A DNA stretch of 64,000 nucleotides. It comes from Halopseudomonas salina (GTDB taxonomy: Bacteria > Pseudomonadota > Gammaproteobacteria > Pseudomonadales > Pseudomonadaceae). The DNA lies in NCBI RefSeq assembly GCF_008641105.1, contig NZ_VTTI01000010.1, forward strand, positions 99,715 through 163,714. Direction: 5' to 3'. Below the pieces are notes generated by a model. It ran no database searches. It was given only the letters and a program-made list of their open reading frames with translations, and had not been told where the DNA came from. Positions 53,121 to 60,614 of this stretch are shown piece after piece (positions within the stretch are counted from its first letter, which is position 1; every line of letters begins with the position of its first letter). Both the position numbers and the translations under genes were made by a program.

Positions 53121-53266
53121 TGTAATGACCTGTATTGTTGGGCTTGTCTGGTCTGGATGCGGCCTTGGGCCAAGCATGCCTTTACTATAGCCAAGTTTGT
53201 CCCCGGCTACCTATCCCTCCTAAGTATGAACCTGGCCACACTTATCCAGCGAGTATACTTAGCAGG

Positions 53267-53272
53267 TATAAT
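53267..53272 (+). promoter_or_regulatory. -10 element of the thiolase gene
   Basis: A perfect TATAAT (53267-53272) 65 bp before the thiolase ATG. A palindromic AGTATACT (53252-53259) overlaps the spacer to any -35 and might be an operator shared with the divergent ligase gene. Confidence 0.45.
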
Positions 53273-53336
53273 GTTGCAATCAGGTCGATAGATGACCCTG
53301 CCATCAAAGTCAGTCATTATTTTTCAGGAGCACAGC

Positions 53337-54518
53337 ATGTCCGATAATCACATTGTCATCGTCAGTGGCGCGCGCACCCCAATGGGTGGCTTTCAGGGCA
53401 GCCTGGCCAGCGTAGCTGCCGTGGATCTGGGTGCATTGGCGATTCGTGAAGCCGTCAGCCGCGCCGGCATCCAGCCCACTGATGTGGAAGAGGTGATCAT
53501 GGGCTGCGTGTTGCCCGCAGGCCTCAAGCAGGGCCCCGCCCGTCAGGCAAGCCTGAATGCCGGCCTGCCCGCCGCGACCGGCTGCACTACCATCAACAAG
53601 CTGTGTGGTTCGGGCATGAAAGCCGTGATGCTGGCCCACGATCTGCTCAAGGCAGGCACCAACAAGATCATGGTCGCCGGCGGAATGGAAAGCATGTCCA
53701 ATGCCCCCTACCTGCTTGAAAAGGCTCGCGGCGGCATGCGCATGGGCCACGGCGAAATCAAGGATCACATGTTCATGGATGGCCTGGAAGACGCCCGCAC
53801 CGGCCGCTTGATGGGTTCTTTTGCGCAGGAAACCGCAGACAAGAACGGCATTACCCGTGAGGAAATGGACGCCTACGCCATCGAGTCACTGACCCGCGCA
53901 AAAAAGGCAATCGACAACGGCTCGCTGGATAGCGAAATCGTACCCGTCACGGTCACCAGCCGCAAAGGCGAAACCGTGGTAAAGGACGACGAGCAGCCGC
54001 ATAACGCCAATATCGACAAGATCCCCGGCCTGCGCGCCGCCTTCGGCAAGGACGGCACCATCACCGCCGCCAACGCCAGCTCGATTTCCGACGGCGCCAG
54101 CGCCCTGGTATTGATGACTGCAGCCGAAGCTGAAAAGCGTGGCTTGCAGCCACTGGCCCGCATCGTTGGCCATGCGACCCAGAGCCAGGACCCGAGCGAG
54201 TTCACCACTGCCCCGGTCGGCGCGCTGCGCAACCTGTTCGACAAGACCGGCTGGAAAAAAGACGAAGTGGATCTGTTCGAGATCAACGAAGCCTTCGCCA
54301 TGGTCACCATGTTGGCTATGCGCGAGCACGATCTGGACCACGCCAAGGTGAATATCTTTGGGGGCGCCTGCGCCCAGGGCCATCCGGTTGGCTCCACCGG
54401 CTCGCGGATCATCGTCACGCTGATCAACGCCCTGCAGAAAACCGGCGGCAAGCGTGGTGTTGCAGCGCTGTGCATTGGTGGTGGTGAGGCAACAGCAGTA
54501 GCGGTCGAGCTGGCCTGA
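53337..54518 (+). CDS. acetyl-CoA C-acyltransferase (thiolase)
   Basis: 393 residues. Cys90 in NKLCGSGMKAV is the acylated nucleophile, GHPVGST holds the catalytic His, and LCIGGGEATAVAVE near residue 383 the second Cys. Biosynthetic (AtoB/PhaA) and degradative (FadA-like) activities are both possible; the short loop pattern resembles acetoacetyl-CoA thiolase. ATG 53337 with AGGAG eight bases upstream. GDSL hydrolase follows after 9 bp. Confidence 0.93.
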   Translation: MSDNHIVIVSGARTPMGGFQGSLASVAAVDLGALAIREAVSRAGIQPTDVEEVIMGCVLPAGLKQGPARQASLNAGLPAATGCTTINKLCGSGMKAVMLAHDLLKAGTNKIMVAGGMESMSNAPYLLEKARGGMRMGHGEIKDHMFMDGLEDARTGRLMGSFAQETADKNGITREEMDAYAIESLTRAKKAIDNGSLDSEIVPVTVTSRKGETVVKDDEQPHNANIDKIPGLRAAFGKDGTITAANASSISDGASALVLMTAAEAEKRGLQPLARIVGHATQSQDPSEFTTAPVGALRNLFDKTGWKKDEVDLFEINEAFAMVTMLAMREHDLDHAKVNIFGGACAQGHPVGSTGSRIIVTLINALQKTGGKRGVAALCIGGGEATAVAVELA

Positions 54519-54527
54519 CCAAACCCG

Positions 54528-55247
54528 ATGCATTTGCCCTTCTGGTTGGTCACTGCAGTGCTCGCGCCTGTTCTGCTCTACCAGGGCAGGCGGACGCGGC
54601 GCATAACCCCGCGTTTACCTGACGGCAGCGGAACTCCAGGCGGGCAGTACGGCGAGGGCACGCCTGAGCGGCGCATACTCGTACTGGGCGAGTCCACGGC
54701 GGCCAGCGTCGGTGTCGCCACTCATGACCAGGGCCTGGCCAGTCAGCTGGCTCGGCTGATCCACCAGCACTCAGCGAGCACGACCGCCTGGCACACCTTC
54801 GGGGTAAATGGCATTCGCCTGCAAGCACTCAACGGCGCGCTGGTAAAGGCGGAGCTTCCGCCCGCAGATCTCGTGCTCCTGAGCATGGGGGTCAACGATG
54901 CTACGGGATTCACATCCCGAAATCGTTTCCGCCAACAGCTGATTGCCCTGCGTCAGATGCTGGCAGCGCGCTACTCGGCGCCCCTGGTGCTACTCGGCGT
55001 GCCACCCATGCATTCGTTTACCGCCCTGCCTTCACCGTTACGCCAGGTCATGGGCTGGCGTGCCCGACAGCTGGATGACGTATACGCCCGGTTGGCCCAC
55101 GAGAGAACGGGTGACTTTATTCATCTGCGCTACCCACTGGTAACCGACCCCGATCTGCTTGCCTCGGACGGTTATCACCCCGGCCTGAAGGGGTATCGGC
55201 ATATTGCCGAGGCACTGATGCAAGAAGGAATAGATCTGCTTCACTGA
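54528..55247 (+). CDS. SGNH/GDSL-family hydrolase
   Basis: 239 residues. Membrane-associated by its N-terminal hydrophobic segment (about 4-18; WLVTAVLAPVLLYQG). Block I is ILVLGESTAASVG (Ser nucleophile in GEST rather than GDS), block III is LSMGVNDATG, block V is SDGYHPGLKGY with the Asp and His. This is an esterase of the tesA/lipase type. It follows the thiolase gene by 9 bp and may be co-transcribed, which hints at acyl-ester turnover. Confidence 0.85.
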   Translation: MHLPFWLVTAVLAPVLLYQGRRTRRITPRLPDGSGTPGGQYGEGTPERRILVLGESTAASVGVATHDQGLASQLARLIHQHSASTTAWHTFGVNGIRLQALNGALVKAELPPADLVLLSMGVNDATGFTSRNRFRQQLIALRQMLAARYSAPLVLLGVPPMHSFTALPSPLRQVMGWRARQLDDVYARLAHERTGDFIHLRYPLVTDPDLLASDGYHPGLKGYRHIAEALMQEGIDLLH

Positions 55248-55285
55248 CCCGCGCAGATCACCCGTGGGCGACCTTGCCTGGCACC

Positions 55286-55960
55286 TCAGCCATTCTTGCC
55301 GAGAACAGGCCCTGGCCCGAGCGCCTTTGCCGGCAGCATCCGCACAATCCAGCTCAGCAGCATCCCGTACAGCGGCACGAACAATACCAGGCTGATAATC
55401 AGCTTGATCGCATAGTCGACCGTGGCAATCTCGACCCAGTTGGCGGCCATGAACGGATCGTCGCTATGCCAGAACGCCACCGAGAAGAACAGGTAGGTAT
55501 CCAGCAGATTACCGATCACGGTCGATGCTGCCGGGGCGATCCACCACTGGCGCAACTGACGCAGGCGATCGAATACCTGCACATCCAGCAACTGGCCCAG
55601 CGCATAGGCAAGAAAGCTCGCAACGGCGATGCGGAATACAAAGAGATTGAATTCTCCCAGCGCCGCCAGTTCACCAAAACGCGCCTCCTGGAACAGTACC
55701 GACACCACGTATGAAGCTACCAATGCGGGCAACATCACCCGGGCAATAACCCGCCGTGCGGCACCCTTGCCCATAAGCCGGACAGTCAGATCAGTCGCCA
55801 GAAAAATGAACGGGAAACTGAACGCTCCCCAGGTGGTGTGCCAGCCGAACAGGGTGACCGGCAACTGCACCAGGTAGTTGCTGACGATGATAATGAGGAT
55901 GTGAAACGCGATAAGACCGGCCAGAACGGAGCGGCTGATCGTAGATGCTAGCAACGACAT
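55286..55960 (-). CDS. yhhQ: queuosine precursor transporter YhhQ
   Basis: 224 residues with about six transmembrane helices. FHILIIIVSNYLVQLP near the N-terminus and FSFPFIFLATDLTVRLMGKGAARRVIARVM, then IGNLLDTYLFF and ATVDYAIKLIISL are YhhQ (COG1738) signatures. It imports preQ0/preQ1 for queuosine synthesis, complementing tgt and queA in this window. I chose ATG 55960 preceded by AGGACATCCC. A riboswitch-like structure covers that ribosome-binding site. Confidence 0.92.
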   Translation of the reverse strand: MSLLASTISRSVLAGLIAFHILIIIVSNYLVQLPVTLFGWHTTWGAFSFPFIFLATDLTVRLMGKGAARRVIARVMLPALVASYVVSVLFQEARFGELAALGEFNLFVFRIAVASFLAYALGQLLDVQVFDRLRQLRQWWIAPAASTVIGNLLDTYLFFSVAFWHSDDPFMAANWVEIATVDYAIKLIISLVLFVPLYGMLLSWIVRMLPAKALGPGPVLGKNG

Positions 55961-55966
55961 GGGATG

Positions 55967-56003
55967 TCCTTTTTGGGATGTAATGGGGTTAGGGAACCCA
56001 TTG
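55967..56003 (-). promoter_or_regulatory. probable preQ1-I riboswitch upstream of yhhQ
   Basis: On the minus strand AATGGG (56002-55997), loop TTCCCTAAC, CCCATT (55987-55982) forms the P1 stem, followed by an A-rich tail and AAAAAGGA (55974-55967). The tail GGA, which is the Shine-Dalgarno site, can pair with TCC in the loop to give the H-type pseudoknot. Stem, loop size and A-rich tail agree with the compact preQ1-I class. Ligand binding would hide the ribosome-binding site of the precursor importer. Confidence 0.6.
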
Positions 56004-56160
56004 CCACAACCACTCTGGCTGCGTGCGGCCGGCATTCTAGCGCTTTGTCAGTCAAAAAGGTACCGATGCAGACGGGCGGTGTACTGCTTGATGACCCCCG
56101 TCAACTTATCTTCACGGCGGCTCTGCTAGTCTTACCGCCAGGCCCAGCCAGGACAGATCC

Positions 56161-57357
56161 ATGGAAATAAACACGCCCGTTACCGTGGCGATCGCGATCA
56201 TAGCGCTATGGATTGGATTTCATATCAATCGGCGAGTGGCCTTGCTGCATACCTACAATATCCCTCCCGCCGTTACCGGCGGCTTGCTGATCAGTGCGCT
56301 GGTCGCAGTGATCGAAGCCACTACCAGCCGGGACATACGTTTTGATCTTCAGTTACGAGATCTGCTGCTGATCACCTTCTTCGCCACCATTGGACTTTCC
56401 GCGCATCTACGGCAGATGCTGGAGGGCGGCAAGGCGTTGGCAATCATGCTCGGGCTGGCAATCGTTCTGCTGATATTCCAGAACCTGACCGGCACCCTTT
56501 TGGCACTTGTGGCTGGCGAAAGCCCCCTCCTCGGCCTGATTGGCGGGAGCGTTTCCCTTGCCGGCGGGCACGGTACAGCCATCACCTGGGGTCAGTTATT
56601 CGAAGAGCATTTTGGTCTGACCAACGCCAGCTCCATGGGCATGACCTTCGCCACCGCCGGCCTGATCATGGGCGGGTTGATTGGCGGTCCGGTGGGAGCC
56701 TGGCTTATTCGACGCAACAATCTGCATTCAGACGCCGCGCACGCCGAGATCCAGCATATCGAGTCCGGCAACAAGGTTACCTACATCATCGAATTGAACA
56801 GCGTGCTCACCGCTGTGTTGTTGATCGCCCTGTGTTTCGCCCTGGGCGCGACAATGTACGGCTGGCTATCGGGTGTTGGGGTTCGCTTGCCGGCATTCCT
56901 TACCGCCATGTTCCTGGGTATAGCACTTACCAACGGCCTGGAGTTGTTCAAGGTCACCATCGATCACAGACCCATACAGCTCGCGGGCGACTTGAGTCTG
57001 CAGCTATTTCTCGGTATGAGTCTGATCAGCCTGCCGCTGCTATCTCTGCAGGGCGCGCTTGGCATGATCAGCGTGGTCATGGTGATGCAGGCCGCTGTCA
57101 TCACTCTGCTGACCATTTTTGTAGTCTTCCCGCTGCTGGGCCGCGACTATGACGCAGCCTGCATCAGCGCCGGCTTTATCGGCATGGGCCTGGGCGCGAC
57201 GCCAATCGGTATCGCCAACATGAACGCACTGACCAACCGATTCGGGCCCAGTCCCAAGGCCTATCTGGTCATACCACTGCTAGGCGCCTTTTTCATCGAC
57301 ATCGCCAATGCCACGCTGGTGCAGCTGATTCTGAGTCTGGAGATGTTCCAGAGCTAA
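56161..57357 (+). CDS. gltS: sodium/glutamate symporter
   Basis: 398 residues, ten or more hydrophobic helices. GGSVSLAGGHGTAITWG and FIGMGLGATPIGIANMNALT are the two re-entrant-loop motifs of the GltS family. Imports glutamate with sodium. ATG 56161. The stop codon overlaps that of the opposing prenyltransferase gene in four bases (CTAA). Confidence 0.94.
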   Translation: MEINTPVTVAIAIIALWIGFHINRRVALLHTYNIPPAVTGGLLISALVAVIEATTSRDIRFDLQLRDLLLITFFATIGLSAHLRQMLEGGKALAIMLGLAIVLLIFQNLTGTLLALVAGESPLLGLIGGSVSLAGGHGTAITWGQLFEEHFGLTNASSMGMTFATAGLIMGGLIGGPVGAWLIRRNNLHSDAAHAEIQHIESGNKVTYIIELNSVLTAVLLIALCFALGATMYGWLSGVGVRLPAFLTAMFLGIALTNGLELFKVTIDHRPIQLAGDLSLQLFLGMSLISLPLLSLQGALGMISVVMVMQAAVITLLTIFVVFPLLGRDYDAACISAGFIGMGLGATPIGIANMNALTNRFGPSPKAYLVIPLLGAFFIDIANATLVQLILSLEMFQS

Positions 57358-58247
57358 CGACCAAGAACTAGCGTACTGGACAGAACCAGGGGTGTAACAA
57401 CAGCCGCGAGCACATTCAAACCCAGATAGGGGCTTAATCGCTCGAGCTCATCTGCGTATCGGCGGGCACCTTCCCAAGCTACAAGCCCGGCCGCCGCAGG
57501 CACCAAGGCCAGCAGGGTTAGCGATGACAGGATTCCTGAGTCGACACTCAGCACAATAACAAGCATGGCCGCCGCCGCCATGAAACCGTATACACCGGTT
57601 GCAAACTCTACACCGTAGGCAATCGGCAAATGCCGCCGTCCGACCTGGCGGTCAGCCTCCAGATCTGGAAACTGGTTGAGCAACAACAGGTTATTCGCCA
57701 GAAAAAAAGGCACCAGTGACACAACAGCCGCACTCCCGCTGTACTGCCCAGTGAGCACGAAATGGGTACCCATCACCACTAGCGGACCAAAAGCGATACC
57801 CGGAGTTACAAGACACAGCCAGGGAAGCCTGTTCACCCACCGGGTATAGAACACAATAATGACCAGCCCCAGGATACCAATCGGGAGTATGGCTGCTCCA
57901 AACTGCGCCAGAAAATACAAACCAATCAAAACAACTGCCGCCAGGCATCCGCCGGCAGTCCAGCGCACCGCCATTGCCGCATCCGGCCACCTTATCAACG
58001 CGCCACTGCCACCACTAAAGGGCGTGCGCGAAGTAAGCGCATCCAGCCCGCTGCGGAAGTCCTGATACTCGTTGAGTGTGTTAACTGCAATATGCGCAGC
58101 CAGCGCGCCGATCATTGCCAGCCACAGGTTGGCCCAGAGCACCGGCTCAGTTCCTGCAAAGGCTGTTGCAACGCCCAGGAACACACAGCCTGGCGTCAGC
58201 ACCAGAAAGGGTAACCGCATGGATTGGAACACGGCTTTGAGCGTCAC
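57354..58247 (-). CDS. UbiA-family prenyltransferase
   Basis: 297 residues, eight or nine helices. The first Asp-rich motif is NEYQDFRSGLD (about 59-69) and the second is DLEADRQVGRRHLP (about 195-208), fitting the MenA-like branch rather than UbiA. MenA prenylates dihydroxynaphthoate in menaquinone synthesis, yet no men genes are in the window. The start is GTG 58247. It is convergent with gltS with overlapping stops. The substrate is unknown. Confidence 0.83.
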   Translation of the reverse strand: MTLKAVFQSMRLPFLVLTPGCVFLGVATAFAGTEPVLWANLWLAMIGALAAHIAVNTLNEYQDFRSGLDALTSRTPFSGGSGALIRWPDAAMAVRWTAGGCLAAVVLIGLYFLAQFGAAILPIGILGLVIIVFYTRWVNRLPWLCLVTPGIAFGPLVVMGTHFVLTGQYSGSAAVVSLVPFFLANNLLLLNQFPDLEADRQVGRRHLPIAYGVEFATGVYGFMAAAAMLVIVLSVDSGILSSLTLLALVPAAAGLVAWEGARRYADELERLSPYLGLNVLAAVVTPLVLSSTLVLGR

Positions 58248-58337
58248 CAGGCAACCTCGTCACTGAGATCCGAAGCGGACCCGTGGAATTTCAGCAACGA
58301 TGTTACCGGAGGCTGGTGCAGGGGATATTGCTGCAGG

Positions 58338-59303
58338 TCAAAGACCCAAGGCACCTCGGCGCAACCAGTCGTGCACAAAGGCGAGCTTCTGACGCGCGTG
58401 GTCAGACAGCACAAAGGGATAAATATCTGACAGACCCATGGCACGATTGACGTGGTTTACGCCCACGGTCAGTGTCGCAGCAATGTGAATAAGTCGATCG
58501 GCATCCGGCTCCGAATAAGGGTCCCAGCCAGCATCAGGAATCTGCGGCGAGGAAAGGCCGGTGGCGACAAAGCTGTCTGCTATATCTGTCAGGTGGAGCA
58601 GATGCGCCGCCGTCTCGGCCCAATCTTCGTGGGGATGGGCCGACGCGTAGCTGGTCAGGTAATGCTCCTTCCAGTTCTCAGGAGGGCCGTTCGCATAGTG
58701 ATATTGCAGCGCGCCAGGGTAGTCGATCATCACATCACCGAACATGCCCTGAAAGGCCTCCAGAAAGTCCTCGCGCAGGCTCAAACGCCACCAGAGCATG
58801 TGAGCAATCTCATGCCGCATATGGCCAATCATGGTGCGGTAGGGCTCTTCCAGTGCCTCACGGCGAGTAGTTACCAGCACAGGGTCCACCTCCGCCACAC
58901 TGATCGTCACTACACCACCAGCGTGCCCCATGGGAACGGGTGTTGTACCTTCAGCCAGCAAATGAAACACCGGGCGAGCTCCTGGATCCTCTGGTCTGAA
59001 CCAGTGCCAGCGCCCCAGATTATCCAGAGCCCAGCGCTTGGCAGCCTCGGTTTGTGCCCAGTTGGGAAGAGCATTGGCAATCGACGTATCCGGAGCCAGC
59101 TCTGTCATGCTGCAGGACCGGCAAAATTCGCCTTCGGCAGGTGCTATCCAGTTACAACCGATGATGTCGCGATTGGCACAAAAAGGTGGTGTGGGCAGAA
59201 ATGCGCGCGCCTGCGGGTCGTACGCGACTGGCATACCCTCCGCCGTGGCAAGATTGTCGAACCACAGAGAGCCGGCGCCAACCGGATTGGAAAAAACACG
59301 CAT
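58338..59303 (-). CDS. putative zinc metallopeptidase with N-terminal zinc ribbon
   Basis: 321 residues, no signal peptide. Cys42, Cys50, Cys61 and Cys64 form a ribbon-like set (FCANRDIIGC and FCRSC). HEIAH at 164-168 (GHMRHEIAHMLWW) is the HExxH zinc-peptidase motif, and HPHEDWAETAAHLLHL supplies the third ligand region (Glu or Asp). This layout fits the Peptidase_Mx family, cytoplasmic zinc peptidases of unknown substrate. ATG 59303 has CAGGAG upstream. It lies between the UbiA-like gene and mgtE. Confidence 0.8.
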   Translation of the reverse strand: MRVFSNPVGAGSLWFDNLATAEGMPVAYDPQARAFLPTPPFCANRDIIGCNWIAPAEGEFCRSCSMTELAPDTSIANALPNWAQTEAAKRWALDNLGRWHWFRPEDPGARPVFHLLAEGTTPVPMGHAGGVVTISVAEVDPVLVTTRREALEEPYRTMIGHMRHEIAHMLWWRLSLREDFLEAFQGMFGDVMIDYPGALQYHYANGPPENWKEHYLTSYASAHPHEDWAETAAHLLHLTDIADSFVATGLSSPQIPDAGWDPYSEPDADRLIHIAATLTVGVNHVNRAMGLSDIYPFVLSDHARQKLAFVHDWLRRGALGL

Positions 59304-59433
59304 AAGCGAGCTCCTGAAAAAGCGTTAGCTCTCAGCATGGACCCTGAGCCTGGAACTACAAGTTATTGATGCTCAATAAAACCGATGGAGCGCCTGCTAT
59401 AGTCTGAATCAAACAGCGACAGCAGGCCGAGAC

Positions 59434-60612
59434 ATGTCACAGACAATGGGATTGACCGAGCGAATCGAACATATCCGCAAACTGCCCCCGCGGGATGCCG
59501 CCGAGGAGCTGGTCGGGCTGCCGGCGGACGATATCCAGTTCATTCTCGCGCGCCTGCCAACCGATCAGGCTATGCAGGTGGCCTCCCACTTGGGCGAAAT
59601 CGCCGCTCCAGGGGACACCGCCACGCGCGTGGTGTTGTCCGGAATCGAAGAAACCATTGGCGAGCTGATGACCCCCGCCACAGCGACGCTCCCCTCCAGC
59701 TATACGGTTGCCGAAGCCTTGGCGTTCATGGTGAAAAGTGCAAACGTGGCCGAAATCAGCTACATATTCGTAGTCGAGGAAAACCGCCTGGTCGGGCTCG
59801 TGGGCATGCGCGATCTGATTCTCTCCAAGCCATCCGAAGCGCTGTCCAGCATCATGGTGCTTGAGCCATTCGCGTTTCATCAGAGCACACCCATCAAGAG
59901 CGCAGTCAGCGAAGTGCTCTACCGGCACTACCGCATCTATCCAGTGGTGGATGACCAGCAATGTGTGGTGGGCGAAGTGCGCGGCTGGAAACTCTATGAG
60001 CGCATTGTCTCCGAGCTCAGCACCCAGGCCGGCTCCCAATACGGTGTGGCAAAGGAGGAGCAGATCAATACGCCCGTACTGGCCGCCTTCCGGATGCGCC
60101 ATCCGTGGCTACAGGTCAACCTGATTACCGCCTTTGCAGCGGCTTTTGTGGTGGGGATGTTCGAGGGCACCATCTCACAGATTGTCGCCCTCGCCGCCTT
60201 TCTGCCGGTGCTTGCCGGCCAGAGCGGCAACACCGGCTGCCAGGCACTGGCAATTACCCTGCGCGGCATAACGTTGGGCAAGATACAGGACTACCCGCTC
60301 AGGCAGTTGCTGCGCAAAGAGATACTACTAGGCGCCCTCAATGGCGCAGCGGTCGGGGTTATTGCCGGCACTGCAATGTTTGCCTATGCGCTTTTTACCG
60401 ATTCTGCCAATCCGGCCATGCTCGGCTTCGTTATTTTTATCGCGATGATTGGCGCCTGCATGGCCAGCGGCATATTTGGGGTTGCCGTCCCCTTGCTGCT
60501 CAAACGCTTCGGCGCAGACCCGGCAACGGCCAGCAGCATTTTCCTGACCACTTTCACCGACATTATCGGTATGGGCTTGATGCTGTTCCTGGCGACCTCA
60601 TTGGTGCTCTAG
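59434..60612 (+). CDS. mgtE: MgtE-family magnesium transporter, short N domain
   Basis: 392 residues. Two CBS domains (about 75-200) sense cytoplasmic Mg, and the C-terminal part (about 220-392) has five helices with the AGQSGNTGCQALAITLRG pore-lining motif. Standard MgtE is about 450 residues with a larger helical N domain; here only about 70 residues precede the CBS pair. Channel for Mg2+ across the inner membrane. ATG 59434. Convergent with the lipoprotein gene, whose stop lies 2 bp away. Confidence 0.9.
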   Translation: MSQTMGLTERIEHIRKLPPRDAAEELVGLPADDIQFILARLPTDQAMQVASHLGEIAAPGDTATRVVLSGIEETIGELMTPATATLPSSYTVAEALAFMVKSANVAEISYIFVVEENRLVGLVGMRDLILSKPSEALSSIMVLEPFAFHQSTPIKSAVSEVLYRHYRIYPVVDDQQCVVGEVRGWKLYERIVSELSTQAGSQYGVAKEEQINTPVLAAFRMRHPWLQVNLITAFAAAFVVGMFEGTISQIVALAAFLPVLAGQSGNTGCQALAITLRGITLGKIQDYPLRQLLRKEILLGALNGAAVGVIAGTAMFAYALFTDSANPAMLGFVIFIAMIGACMASGIFGVAVPLLLKRFGADPATASSIFLTTFTDIIGMGLMLFLATSLVL

Positions 60613-60614
60613 GG

